Source of the DNA: Hofstenia miamia
Lineage: Eukaryota; Xenacoelomorpha; Acoela; Hofsteniidae
NCBI GenBank assembly: GCA_900660155.1
Contig: CABFPE010000120.1
Location: 446,082-510,081 of the forward strand
Length of the DNA: 64,000 nucleotides
Reading direction: 5' to 3'
Shown here: positions 46,562 to 58,052 of the stretch, piece by piece
How the letters are laid out: each line of letters begins with the position of its first letter
Numbering within the stretch: the first letter of the stretch is position 1
Notes under the pieces: model-generated
What the model was told of the DNA's origin: nothing
The model's database searches: none
Seen by the model: only the letters and a program-made list of their open reading frames with translations
Position numbers and translations under genes: made by a program

Positions 46562-49500
46562 CTAAATTCCACATTCTTATAAATAATACGAAAAGTAAAT
46601 ATGTCAAACGACTAAAAATAGTCCCACAGTGCTTTAGGCCACGGTTAGACTAGTGATTTGCTCAAAAGTGATCTATCACATTTTGAGTGAATCGCACGTC
46701 TAACCACCCGAGATAATTAGCGATGTGACGATCACGAAGAAATCGTGCGCGTTCGATTTCCTTGTGATCGTCACATCGGCAACGATTTCAAAAGTGACAG
46801 ATCACTTTTAACCAATCACCTAGTCTAACCGTGGCCTTACAAATACTTTTATACGAATGCGATCAACAACTACCTGTAATATAAGCTGATCTTCAAAGAG
46901 CACTGGACCGGAGGGTGTATAATGGACAACAGCATAGGCAGACACTACAAATCCTGAAGTTAACAAGACAAGCTCCCCAAGTGCACAGCGCATTTGAACC
47001 CAGGCAGTATGACGATGCCCACCATCTAAAAACAAAGAAATAAAGAACTGATCAAATAATGTGCAATTCAAATCTCAAGTATGAATGATCACTATATTTC
47101 TCAATAACATCCACACAATTTAGTTTTTTCAATTTTACAAAAATTAATTTAAAAAACAAATTTTTGAAAATGTGATCATATGTATATCACAATATCAGTC
47201 AATCCCTGTTCAAGAAAGTAGTGTTGACGATGTACAACTAGAGTTTTTGAAGTATAAGACATTTAGTTTTGTTTGAATTCTATTCGAACTTCACTAAAAC
47301 CCAGAATACATTATTCAACTTATTATAACATATGTGAAAAATGAGATGTTAATTCGAGGTAAGCCAGACCATTTATAGATTCAATCCAACATAATGCTGA
47401 ATTTATATCAAAAGAACATTGTATGTCTAGGGAAAAACAGATACAATATATTTCCTACTAATTAAAATTTAAATAATTTAGTGTCATATTTGTAGGACAC
47501 AATGCAGTACAAAGATAAATTATTTTTTTCAAGAAGAGGAATAAAATGTATTTAATCTTAATGTCTTATTATATTCAAAAGAAATCAGGAAAATATAATA
47601 AGGATGAAATATATTTTCAAATTATAATGCATCGCAAATTTACAAGCACTATAAAACCAAAACATTCTTATTACAAAGTAAACACTATTTTTCGACTTAA
47701 AAATTTAGCATTTTGACCAAAAAACTAAGAGATTTAGACCTTATATTGATCTAATGAAGCCATTCAAAAGACTCCAATGCAATCGTCTATAGGAACAAAT
47801 GCCAAAATGTCAAACACATACTTCATCCAAATTTTTCTGTTCATTATGTGTAATTTATACATATATGTAAATTTATAATTTATATGTCGCTATTATTCAA
47901 CCATAAAATTTGTTGAGGATTTTCAACAGGAAAATCCGTTCCCGTTGCTGAAAGAGCTGGCGAAAAATTCATTCAAGAATGGCACTAGAATATTGTGCCA
48001 CTTACAGTTTATTTGTCATCACGAGATTTCTTGGAATATTTCTCATAACTATTGCGAAAGTTTCTTTCATTCCTTTATGAATTACATACGCTTAGATAAT
48101 ATCATTCAACCGTGTTTTGGCGCTGATTTTCGCATTAGAAAAATTATTCTTTATAGTGCTGTTCTATTTACATGATTTCAGAAATTACGTACTAAAATAT
48201 TCCAAACACAGAACGCAACCCGATAGAACTGGTAACAACCTCTCAAAATTCCGTATTGATGCAAATGATAACAATAACAGCTCTACATATACAAGCAATA
48301 TGAAGAATGATCGGAAATTTTATACACTCAACAATTAACTAAGTCAAATTATCTATATGTTTGTAAAGTATTCGTACCAGGATGAACAAAAAGAACACTA
48401 AAGTTTTAAAACGACCAATTAAAATAAAATTTGAAAGCTAAATAAGGATAATATATTTATAACTAGAGAAAAAAATTATTAAAATTTAATTGGAATTTTC
48501 CCATTATGAATCAATGCATTTTTACATCTTTTCATCATGATTGGCAAATGGACTGATAAAAAATCACCTCGAAAAAATCGACTCTTCATTCATGTACACG
48601 CTAGCACCATCTTGTTTAAACAGCTGAAAACGGTTTACTTACTAAATGTAGGAGAAAAAATTAGAAAATCACTAACAATACAACTGCGTAGGAGTTGAAA
48701 ATGTAAACTCAATATTAGATAGCTCGCAGAAAATAATATTAAAGTTGACATCCTTTTTTCAATGGCAACATAATAAATCAATTGGTTTTTTAAAACAGAT
48801 ATTCCTTTGATTATAATTTAACACTAGGATTACAGAATGGGTCGAATCGACCCAAAATTACAATATCACTCACATACTCTCATTTTTACACCAAAAACCC
48901 AATATTCACTGACTTTTAATAAGTTGACAAAATCGAAATATCCATAAAATATGACGTCTAATATCACTTAAACATCTGGAGACTTCTCTAATTACGATCT
49001 GCGTCGATTATTTATTACTTGATTTTTATCTTAGACATTACTATTATCAAAAAATACGTTTGATTGCTGTTAAAACCACGTACCTTTAAAAAGCTCAGAA
49101 GGTCTTATAACGGTTTTTAGTGACCATAATAAAGCGAGAAGATTACACACAACGATGCATCCGATTGGGAAGAGAAAGAACCACTTTCTGGTGAGTACTG
49201 GTAAGCGACATCTAAATATAACATTAGCAAATTAGAACAGAATCATTAGAATTGTTAGTGAAATAAACCCTCAACAGTTCAAGCTTCCACATGCACTTCG
49301 CACATGCAAGTTACATTTTAAATTTTCATTATGTCAATATCCAATATTTTCTAATTTACGCAAATTCATTGTCTGCATTTCGGATTTAGATAGGCATTTT
49401 CCGGCTTCTTTGTTGCTGTTAACAATCCGCCCAAGTGTCTACAAATTGTAGAACATTGCAAGTATCTAAAATTGAATTTCAAATTCAGTCATGCCAAAGG

Positions 49501-52500
49501 TTTACCCATTGCATAACTTTGCAAGATTTCTCAGTATATTGTTAGGATCAAGTAGCTTCTGATTGTCATATTTCTGATGACATTTTATCGGAGGAGCAGG
49601 TCAAACATACTTCAACAGCATGATGAATCAGATGACAAATAATTACTTCACATCTCACGAACCGGACTCTGAACGGACAAATAATTACTTCACATCTCAC
49701 GAACCGGACCCTGAACGGACAACTAATTTCTTTACATCTCACGAACCGGACTCTGAACGGACAAATAATTACTTCACATCTCATCAACCGGACCCTGAAC
49801 GGACAAATAATTACATTAACTAGTGGAATACAATGAGAAAAATATGGAAGAATTGACATCTTATTTGCCAGAAAAGAATAGAGAAGTATTGTTCGTGAAA
49901 TTTTTTGATCACACCAACATTATAGCACCAAAGAAGAATTAAATTGTAGAACTGCTAAGCAGCTTGCACATAAGCACTGCTGTATCGAGTTTCGAGATGC
50001 AAAAGCCTGAACTAAATAAAATGGACCCTAATGTGGGTGACTTCCCATTAAGGGGTAGAGCCAATAGAAGCCTGTTATTCTTCAATGTATTGGATAGTAG
50101 TACTCTCAATTCACTTCTAATAATGGAATGAGAAGGGTATGCCAATAATAAAAAATATCTGCTAAAGCAGCTGTCACATGATCTAGATTGACTGACGATC
50201 AAATTTCCATACACTGAACATAGGGGGATGTATTTTGGCGTAGTTTCAATACAACATTGTGTAATGCTTAGCAGGTTTATGAGGAAATCCACCTAAGTGA
50301 CCAGCTTGGAAAATACAGCAATTGCCCAAAATATATTCTTTGGGTCATTGTTAAAACAATTACATGTAACAAATGCTAAAGCTATGATTGTGCAATTCTT
50401 GATTTTTTGTCATATATTTTTCCCATTGCCTTACTTATTTTTTCTCTGGAAATATAATTTATGTCATTATTACATTATATATTATTCAATATTATCTAGA
50501 TTTTATATATATATATATAAAATAAAGTAATATTTTTGGCTCAATAAATGTTGTACAAAATGTTGAAGGCTTTTAAGGCAACATAATAATCTAAAGAATT
50601 CTGCTTGTTGTGAGCTAAATATTTTAAATATGAAATTAAGATCCCCCTGATCTTGACTATTTCTAAACTGAACATATGAAACAAAATGAAACAACGTCAA
50701 ACTGTCAAATTACGAAGCGCCTATTTGGAAAACCGATTAACTGATACTAAAGCTTTTTAACCGATTAAGAAAAATATAACAGCTTCAAGCACTAGTCCTA
50801 CCTATTATTTTTTCATACTACGACATGGTTTCCAGAACGAATAAATTCTGTAAGCAGAGTGCTTATCAATGTAATTTCAATAATTTCCCTTTTTCATTGC
50901 TTGTATTTTTCTTTTGCTTAATTTATTCCTGCAAAAAACCAAAGAAATATTTAAAAATTTTTAAAAATATATACAGAAAAGAGGTAAAAGACGTACTTAT
51001 TGAACTATGCTTTGAAATATTCTAAAAATTATTAAATGCCGCTACAATTTTATATTTCCAACTAATTTTCCTGAATTAAAGTTGTCATCACTTCCTAAAC
51101 GATAGTTGCCTTTTCAAATTAATTTCCCTCTATCGTAATATTTTGTTTCCGCCGCTGTTCGAAAGCTGCTAACGTTTTGCTTTATTAATTACATGAAAGA
51201 GCATAGATTAAAACACACCCTAAACAAACTATTACAGTGTGTTGAAGAAAATTTAACTCACAAAATTCAAATGTCCACATGGCACATATCAGAAAAAACA
51301 CGCACACATTAAAAAGTTCCGCATCAACATATAAATTCTTTGTTAAGATCATCACATTGTTGTTATCAATAGGTCAAAAGACGAGATTTAAATGGATTCC
51401 CACGCATCCATTCAATAACTATCTACAAAGGGATAAACATTGTTTAAAGAACAAAATTTCAATTGTCAATTACGATATATGACATGGTTGTTGTATGACG
51501 CAATCCATTTCATACAATCAAAACAATCCCGCGCTAAAAATCCCACCAAAATCTATGCACCATTTATGGTAAAAAGATGTATATAGCTGATATAAAACCA
51601 TAGTGGAACAAAACAAATGAGAAATAAAATTGCAGTTTTAATGCAACAAGTAGCGCATCTCTTATAAATAGATTGAATATTTATAAAAATTGAATAACAT
51701 ATGTGTTGCAAGGCTTTATATTTGTAAGCAAAAAATTGAAAAAAGTTCTCTTTTGAATTTTTCTGTGCTATCATTAAATTGTTTTTTAGACTTCATAGCC
51801 AAAAAATACTTTGGTGATTTTTAGAAGAAAACTCAAAATAAAGAAATGCTATGAAATATGGGGTTTAAGACCCCCGGATACCCTATGCTATAACCAAAAC
51901 ACAATTTCCATAGTACATAGCGTGTCTAATAAAATATATAAAACAATGAAAAATCAGTATTTGCATTTTCTTGTTCAGGCCTATCATTAGCAGGCAGTAG
52001 TGCTAAATCCACAAGTAAAAATGTCGATTTGCAAAGTCAAAAGCATTACTTGACAAAACCCATCAGTGACAAATTACAATAATATGAATGCATTGCTTCT
52101 ATGTATAATGCTGAGCCAAATGTCAAATTTGCGTGCGTCCGTGAGCGATGCATCGGTCGAGAAGTCACTTACCAAAAGTAGCTTTCAATCAGCAAAAAGG
52201 TGTTTGTTTAGAGATGTTGCACACAAACGAAACAAGAAATTGTAGATTAGCAATTATGGCAAATAAACTGGAAATGAACAAAGATATTACAAGAATAATG
52301 TTGTGGGTAATCGGGTCTCTACTCGGGAATTTATTTTTTAAAAAATCAACATGTAAATATCATATGCTGTTTATTATTCCAATGCATATACAAATTGATC
52401 TAGATTGAAACGAGTAACTCTCGCTCCCCTACTCTTTACATCACTTACCTAGAAAATCATAAATATGTAAGTTTCGAATCTCTTTGATAATGACTAATAT

Positions 52501-55500
52501 CACGTCCCGATACAAACACACTTGAAACGCAAATCATTGTAGCCAATGCTATAAAAAATAATTACATGTAGCCTCAAGTGTTAACTCTTACCGGGTCTCC
52601 AGGTCAATGGGTCACCGGGCCTGAAAATGTGACCCGGCGATCACTCTGCAACAGACTTGTCAACGAGCCGACAATTTTAAGCTCGGCTCGTTTTACTTTT
52701 GAGGACTTTCAGCTCGGCTCGGTTCGCCACATAGAACCGTTCAATGAGGCTCGTTTTAGCTCGATATTTTTTCAAAAAAATACTGCATTCTCAGAAATTT
52801 TTAAATAGCTCTTCCTAATTATTTAATAAAGATTTTAAAATATGATTATAAAAAAGGTATATTGAATAAAAAAATAAGAAAAATCTGCATAAGCAAATTA
52901 AAAATCAGAACTATAAATTGGCTCGGCTTAATAATGGCTCACTGTATATCAAATGCTCTGCTCAAGCTCGGCTCGGCTTGGCCCGTTAGAAGCTCGGCTC
53001 GTTGAAGTACATTAATCAATTACGAATTATTAGAAATACATCGACAACTCCGGATTAAAATTGTTCATTAATAGTTAAAATATTGTCAACACCATCTATA
53101 AAAAATCAGATGAAGCGCACGTATTAAACGTCCGCAAATTATGTAAATGAATTTTATTTGGAATTTTTGAATGATTAACACGCGGCGAGCGAATGAACAG
53201 CGTCACGCATTCTTTTCTAAAGATTTGCAAGAAACTAATTTTAAAAAACAAATGCGCATTTGATTAGTAAAATTAATTCCAAATTAAAAGCATGCATTTA
53301 AAATAATTACCTCCGTTGTAAGCATATCATTCAATCAAGAAAAGAAGCTACTTAGTGCATGATTTAAACATTCCAAAATTACTTAAGAAAACAAAATTAC
53401 ATAGCTCATAGAGCACAGAGAATTTCGTGATAATTATTAGTACATATAAATTAAACTCTATAACAGGTGTTGCCACTTACATCCAGTCGCAAACAACGTA
53501 CTCCCCTTGAAACAAATTAGGTCTTAAAGCAACTGGAATTCCAACGATGACGGCAGGCAAGCCTAAAGCTACAACCACGCCTCTTCTCACAAAACGATCA
53601 CCATACACCATGGGGTAGGAGGGGAAAGCCGTGTAAGAAAGACCCAAACAACTCAGCCCATTCCAGATAAGGGTCACCAAAATTAAATAAGCGTTGATTA
53701 CAAGAGAAAACTAAAAAAATCATTTTTAATAACATTAATTGAGGACATTTCATTTAAATTGCACATCCCAGTAAAACGACATTACAAAACAACGTCTTTT
53801 CGCAATAAAACGACAAACTATCAATAAAAATGCAGTTTTTAAAAAATTATTCCTATTTTTAAATATTTTTTGCTAGACGGAATTATACACCGCCATTAAT
53901 CCGCACTATAAACGCCACTCAAACAATTCAAAAGCCCATTAAACGCCAATACACCACAAAACGACGTCGTTACAACAGTTCTATGTTTACTGGAATATTT
54001 TAGAATAAAACTCATTATTGTTTACCTGACAACCGGCAGCGGTATCAGTGAATGGACTGGTGATAATAATGAACACAAAGTTTAAGCACAGAGACGTACA
54101 GAGCGACATCAAGAACTTCGTTGACAGTCTACCTTGTCTCAGCTTTCTAAGAATTCAATGTTGTGGATAACGGCAAAGTAGTTTAAAACATACGGAAACA
54201 GGCCATATGTAGCCAACGTAATCAACAGACAAAGGAATGAGAACATGTAGGTCATCATGCCGAGGGTAGCCACCCACTCCGTCTTATTTGAAGTCTAAAA
54301 AACCATTCATATTATAAAAACAAAACTTAAAAATATCAAAATATTGCAAATTATAAGAAAGAAATAAACTTACTGGATAAAAATTTCGTGGCTCACCAAT
54401 TATAGTCTTATCAGGTTTAACGTCAAAGCCCGGGTAGTCGGTGCGATTGACTTTCCGCCAAACTATTGAACTAACATCAGTCTAAAAGAAAAACCGTTCA
54501 AACACAACAACGCGTAAACATTGTTTGAAAAAATACATATTTTGTGAGATAGTCATGAACTAATATCTGAATTCTAAAAACTAAAAAAAGTGCACCATTC
54601 TCGCAAAACTGAAACAGCAAAGTTGTTTCTATATAATGTTAGAATTACATTGATTATCTTTCCATATCCTAACGATTCAAAAATCAATTTATGAGACTAA
54701 CAATAAACACCTCTGAAATTCAAATTTCAATGAACTTAAAGATAAGGCTTAAACAATGAATTAAATGGAAGAACGAGTGCACATGTCCAATAGGTTATTG
54801 AAAAGAGAACATGCAGTGTGCATTGAGTGTACATGCATAGATGAGTTGTTGAAGCATGCGGAATATACCTCATTTGGTAGAGCTTCCAGTACTCCAACAA
54901 TGAGCGAATTGCCGTTCAAGCTACATTCGTAGTCTTGAAAAACGTGCTCACTCGAACTCTCGCGCCAATCTATTATGGAGAGATAAAGTCCAATAAACAA
55001 ACTATTATGCAAAAATATTGGCAATGAGAGTCCTACATTACAAGTCATTCGAATGCCAAAGTAACGTTGAAAATACAAACTTTAATTACTGGGCCCCCAA
55101 ACCTGCCTATTTAAATGGGATCAAATGCTATTATCATTGCTAAGTTTAATAACAGAGAAATTTGAAATTTCCAGTTTTAATAATTTGAATCAAGTTCATA
55201 ATGTAAGCAAATTCAAAATTGTAAGCAATGATGACAAGGGTTGCTAAAAAGAAAATACAATGAAATAAGTGCTACCTGACGATGAATTGAGTGATAAAGT
55301 CAAGCAACGTTTCGTCAAATTCTGATTCAACTAAAGACATTACATTGAAAATAGAAACTAAACAATAGCTAAGCAAAAAACACTGCAAAACGCAAAAAGT
55401 AGTGATATTAACAAATTCATAGTTACATTATATATATATTTTTTTTCCCGCTTTTTTGATATGGAAAATGCAAAAACCTTACATTTGGGGGGAAACGGTT

Positions 55501-57818
55501 CAAAAGTTCTAAGGCATTTAGCGGAATCCCGCTTTGTGCCCAAAAAACCTATTTTTTGGCCATTGCTCCCGCAGTATTCACTCGAACTTAAATATATTTA
55601 CCATGGGGGTAGGCAAATTAAGGAGACACTAACCTGCAAAATTTCAAAGATGTATGTTTTGAAACGCAGTTAAAATGAGGTTTTTATTATATACAGGGTG
55701 TTAATTAAGTAACGCCCGATTTATAAAGCAAAATTGCACCAAAAATAATATTGTTGTTATTGATATTAAATTTGTATTATGTAACTGAGTATCATTCATC
55801 CAATATTAAATATGTTTTTGTATGCATATTTAATCACATTTGATCAGAATTCACTGATTTTCTATTTTAGACATGGCTTTTCGGTTGAACAAACAGCAAC
55901 GAATTTCCGCTGTCAAACATTACTATATGAGCAATAATAACGCGGCAGAAGCAAGTAGACGCTTGTCTGCTGAATACAAAATTGTCAATGTTCAAGGCCG
56001 CAACATCAAGTCTTTGGTGGCTAAATTTGAACTGACAGGATCGGTTGCTGATGCTGCAAAGAGCGGGAGACCACGTACTGTATCCACTGAAGAAATGAGT
56101 AATGCAATTTGTGACAGTTTAACGCAAAGCCCACAAAAGTCGACTCGACGCTTGTCCGCAGAGTTCGGCATCAGCCACGTAACCGTCTACAAGCTTTTAA
56201 AAGAACGAAATATGAAACCATATATCCCTCGCCTCATTCATGCGCTGAACGATGGCGACTCAGATAAACGACTTGAATTCTCGGAATTGTTTCTTGAAAA
56301 GGTGGAACATGATGAAGCATTTGTGGATCAAATCTGGTGGTCCGACGAAGCTTGCTTCAAGTTGAACGGGCAAATAAACAGACACAACTGCGTCTATTGG
56401 AGTTCTGAAAATCCGAGGGTTTTGGTAGAGAATGCCGTCAATTTACCTGGCATTACCGTCTGGGCAGCCATTTCATCTCTGGGGATAATTGGGCCCTACT
56501 TTTTTGAGGGCACAGTCACTGCTGTCGCCTATCTTACAATGCTGCAGACATTCTTTTGGCCGAGAGCTCAAAATCATCAAGATTTCTATTTTCAACAAGA
56601 TGGGGCACCACCCCACTACGGCCTGATAGTTCGAGAATGGTTGGACACTAATTTTGAAGGCAAGTGGATTGGACGACGTGGACCGATAGAGTGGCCAGCC
56701 CGCTCGCCAGATTTGACACCACCAGACTTCTTCCTATGGGGTGTAATTAAAAATCTTGTTTATGCTCAAAAGCCTGCTACTCTCGAAGATCTTAGAGGCG
56801 CCATTGTGCAGTCGTTCAACACGATCGATGTGGAACTGTGTCAAAAAGTTTGCCGAAGTGTCGCAGAAAGATTTCAAAAGTGTGCTCAACATAATGGGGA
56901 ACAATTTGAACATTTTGATTAATTTGCCTTTTCAAACTAAATATAAATTCTATACTTACTGCCATTGTTATTTTGATTTATCAAGAACTAATATTTTTCG
57001 GTAAGATTTTGTTTAATAAATCGGGCGTTACTTAATTAACACCCTGTATATATATATACACATGTATATTAATGATGTGTAGGTAGTGCATTTTTAATGC
57101 GGCACTCGGCGTACCCGGGAATAAATTTTTTTCCTCCAATTAAACTTAAACAGCATTTTATTAACAAAATGTATGTTTTTAAATTTTTTTGTTTAATACA
57201 CTCATAATGTGGAATGAAAACCGTACCCGTACCCAATAATAATCATGCGCACCCACCGGTATGAGAGGGAAAAACTGGGTAACCACGGGTAGTATCCGTA
57301 CCCGCACATCACTAATATATATATATATATATATAGTTGATAGTTAATTTTGACTTGAGTATGACAGCTTGAATAGTTTGTCAAATTTATTCCATTATTT
57401 AAACAGAGCAGTATAAAGTAATGGGAAATACTCATAAATTCTGTTAAAATTGCGTAATTGAAAATCATTTCATAGCTATTGCACTAAAGCTACCATAGAA
57501 ACACGATAAGTAACGATTTATTAACCGTTGTATTACTCAACAATTGAATGAACCACTCGAAGCTAACTTTGTCAATTAAACTTACATTTTTGAAAGTGAA
57601 GGACTTCAAGTGAAAGTGTCCGCTTCCGGGACTTTTGACTGAAATGATGTTTGGTCCACTAATGAAGTGCAGGGGAGAATATTGAGTGGATTTCAACAAA
57701 TAACGGGTATTGAGAGTATCTGTGAAGGATATGGGCAGGAAATCAGGAGTGCGATTAAACGAATTGAACATCAATACAGTGAGAATTGGAGAGTTCACTA
57801 AAATGTCTTTATTTACAT
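46316..57818 (-). CDS. Adhesion/secretin-like seven-helix receptor, multi-exon
   Basis: Nine phase-compatible exons on the minus strand: 57586-57818, 55276-55330, 54869-54969, 54374-54481, 54194-54294, 54026-54146, 53481-53710, 49084-49211 and 46874-47025, plus the last exon 46316-46561. They encode roughly 490 residues: an extracellular stretch with a degenerate GPS-like segment, then seven hydrophobic helices. Class features are GLFPKLRQGRLSTKFLMSLC (first inner loop and helix 2), a Cys at the top of helix 3 (AAGCQFS) opposite EYVVCDW in the second outer loop, and GAQGFFILVFYC in helix 7. Such receptors couple adhesion or peptide ligands to G proteins at the plasma membrane. Helix 3 (LIWNGLSCLGL) departs from the usual WMxxE, so it is a divergent member. 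More N-terminal exons probably lie upstream on this strand (candidates at 58738 and 63053). Confidence 0.8.
46637..46836. mobile_element. 200-bp palindromic MITE, copy 1
   Basis: Ends GGCCACGGTTAGACTAG in inverted orientation, flanked by TTA on both sides. That 3-bp target fits PIF/Harbinger. The interior is itself palindromic (GATGTGACGATCACGA pairs with TCGTGATCGTCACATC-like sequence). It lies in the intron between the helix-6 and helix-7 exons. A near-identical 200-bp copy lies at 57853-58052. Confidence 0.8.
46874..47025 (-). CDS. Receptor exon: helix 6 and third outer loop
   Basis: Reads from GGHRHTAWVQMRCALGELVL through the helix LLTSGFVVSAYAVVHY to FEDQLILQ. It opens with AT that completes the Asp codon begun by G at the end of the helix-5 exon, and closes in phase 0. 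Acceptor TTTTTAG, donor GTAGTT. Confidence 0.78.
47026..49083. other. Receptor intron between helix-5 and helix-6 exons
   Basis: About 2.06 kb of AT-rich sequence. Short open frames (for example 47945-48175, plus strand) have no recognisable content. Confidence 0.55.
49084..49211 (-). CDS. Receptor exon: helix 5
   Basis: CRLPVLTRKWFFLFPIGCIV, then VCNLLALLWSLKTVIRPSEL. An aromatic start, a Pro in the first turn and an Asn mid-helix are all usual for helix 5 of adhesion receptors. Too short for ordinary frame searches; found by splice phase. Confidence 0.78.
49560..50290 (+). mobile_element. piggyBac-like transposase remnant
   Basis: Plus-strand pieces read RSLLFFNVLDSSTLNSLLI and NNKKYLLKQLSHDL, resembling the C-terminal part of piggyBac transposases (WPLxxFYNLLDxAxxNA... 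and RRxFLxxLxxxL). Stops interrupt it. The N-terminal side holds the 42-bp minisatellite. No TTAA-flanked ends were located. Identification is by eye and tentative. It lies in a receptor intron. Confidence 0.4.
49635..49815. repeat. 42-bp minisatellite, 4.3 copies
   Basis: Units start at 49635, 49677, 49719, 49761 and 49803 with a few substitutions between them. As 42 is a multiple of three, the array is open in a plus frame (NNYFTSHEPDSERT per unit) and in a minus frame (VICPFRVRFVRCE per unit). Confidence 0.9.
50291..52651. other. Receptor intron, middle part
   Basis: AT-rich, no supported gene. 52575-52640 has a small GC-rich block with repeated GGGTC/GACCCGG motifs next to the MITE at 52652. 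Confidence 0.5.
52652..53010. mobile_element. hAT-type MITE, GAGCCGAGC family
   Basis: Left end CAGACTTGTCAACGAGCCGA. The right side ends in GCTCGGCTCGTTGA with its last bases decayed. Same family as 842-1182, but no clean target duplication remains. Lies in a receptor intron. Confidence 0.6.
53481..53710 (-). CDS. Receptor exon: helices 3 and 4
   Basis: FSLVINAYLILVTLIWNGLS starts helix 3 directly after the Cys-Gln of the previous exon. GVVVALGLPAVIVGIPVAL is helix 4. The exon ends GEYVVCDW with an AT that the next exon completes to Ile. Acceptor TTTTTTTAG, donor GTAAGT. Confidence 0.8.
54026..54294 (-). CDS. Receptor exons: helices 1 and 2 with 47-bp intron
   Basis: 54294-54194 gives WVATLGMMTYMFSFLCLLIT (helix 1) to YGLFP. 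A 47-bp intron (54147-54193, GTATGT...TTCTTAG) follows, then 54146-54026 gives KLRQGRLSTKFLMSLC and helix 2, ending DTAAGCQ. Reading through the intron meets a stop, while removing it restores the conserved YxLFxKLR motif. This is strong evidence for the splice. Confidence 0.82.
54374..54481 (-). CDS. Receptor exon: linker before helix 1
   Basis: 36 codons, phase 0 at both ends, with TDVSSIVWRKVNRTDYPGF and PDKTIIGEPRNFYP. Probably the extracellular linker between the GPS-like segment and helix 1. Acceptor TTTTAG, donor GTAAGT. Confidence 0.7.
54869..55330 (-). CDS. Receptor exons: degenerate GPS-like region
   Basis: 55330-55276 (KRCLTLSLNSSS) splices by a phase-1 junction to 54969-54869 (DWRESSSEHVFQDYECSLNG, then NSLIVGVLEALPNE). 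A Cys, a Trp, then Cys-Ser-Leu-Asn-Gly-Asn-Ser-Leu and a hydrophobic strand recall the end of a GAIN domain (C...W...CxCNHLTSFAVL). The HL(T/S) cleavage triplet is GNS here, so self-cleavage is doubtful. Confidence 0.6.
55694..57046 (+). mobile_element. Tc1/mariner element, DD41D type, looks whole
   Basis: 1353 bp with perfect 31-bp inverted ends (55694-55724 and 57016-57046; first 20 bases CAGGGTGTTAATTAAGTAAC), flanked by TA at 55692-55693 and 57047-57048. It contains one uninterrupted transposase gene. It sits in a receptor intron, opposite to the receptor's direction. Perfect ends and an open frame suggest recent insertion. Confidence 0.93.
55873..56922 (+). CDS. Mariner transposase, DD41D
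   Basis: 349 residues, the usual size for the superfamily. Residues 1-115 form two helix-turn-helix units that bind the inverted ends, separated by the GRPR motif at 65-68. The catalytic domain has Asp158 in WWSDEA, Asp243 in QQDGAPPH and Asp285 in LTPPDFFLW. Forty-one residues lie between the second and third Asp, which places it in the DD41D group (rosa/Visitor type) and not in classic mariner (DD34D) or Tc1 (DD34E). It cuts and pastes its own element at TA sites in the nucleus. All catalytic residues are present and no stop occurs, so it may be active. The ATG at 55873 follows a 148-bp leader after the left end. Confidence 0.93.
   Translation: MAFRLNKQQRISAVKHYYMSNNNAAEASRRLSAEYKIVNVQGRNIKSLVAKFELTGSVADAAKSGRPRTVSTEEMSNAICDSLTQSPQKSTRRLSAEFGISHVTVYKLLKERNMKPYIPRLIHALNDGDSDKRLEFSELFLEKVEHDEAFVDQIWWSDEACFKLNGQINRHNCVYWSSENPRVLVENAVNLPGITVWAAISSLGIIGPYFFEGTVTAVAYLTMLQTFFWPRAQNHQDFYFQQDGAPPHYGLIVREWLDTNFEGKWIGRRGPIEWPARSPDLTPPDFFLWGVIKNLVYAQKPATLEDLRGAIVQSFNTIDVELCQKVCRSVAERFQKCAQHNGEQFEHFD
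57072..57313. mobile_element. hAT-like MITE with TGATGTG ends
   Basis: Left AATGATGTGTAGGTAGTGC and right (reverse complement) AGTGATGTGCGGGTACGG are imperfect inverted ends. The interior is rich in GTACCCG/CGGGTA motifs. About 240 bp, non-coding, starting 24 bp after the mariner's right flank. Confidence 0.45.
57586..57818 (-). CDS. Receptor exon: extracellular domain
   Basis: Open minus-strand block with SPILTVLMFNSFNRTPDFLP and SGHFHLKSFTFKN before a consensus donor GTAAGT, in phase 0 with the 55330 exon. The 5' border may be 57818 (after GGAAAG) or 57797 (after TTTTAG). It contains an N-glycosylation site (NRT). Domain type not recognised. Confidence 0.6.
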
Positions 57819-57852
57819 CTTTCCAAAAAGTAGGAGCATAGAACACAGTTTA

Positions 57853-58052
57853 GGCCACGGTTAGACTAGTGATTTGCTCAAAAGTGATCTATCACATTTT
57901 GAGTGAATCGCACGTCTAACCACCCGAGATAATTAGCGATGTGACGATCACGAAGAAATCGTGCGCGTTCGATTTCCTTGTGATCGTCACATCGGCAACG
58001 ATTTCAAAAGTGACAGATCACTTTTAACCAATCACCTAGTCTAACCGTGGCC
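57853..58052. mobile_element. 200-bp palindromic MITE, copy 2
   Basis: Same 200-bp sequence as 46637-46836, with essentially no differences by eye. Flanked by TTA on the left and TAA on the right. Located 34 bp upstream (gene sense) of a receptor exon. Confidence 0.8.

Noticed and set aside
46259-46582. Plus-strand 107-codon frame
   Set aside because: It is antisense to the receptor's last exon, which has the recognisable GAQGFFILVFYC motif.
49635-49815. CRISPR-like direct repeats
   Set aside because: The units are contiguous without spacers and the DNA is from an animal. It is a minisatellite.
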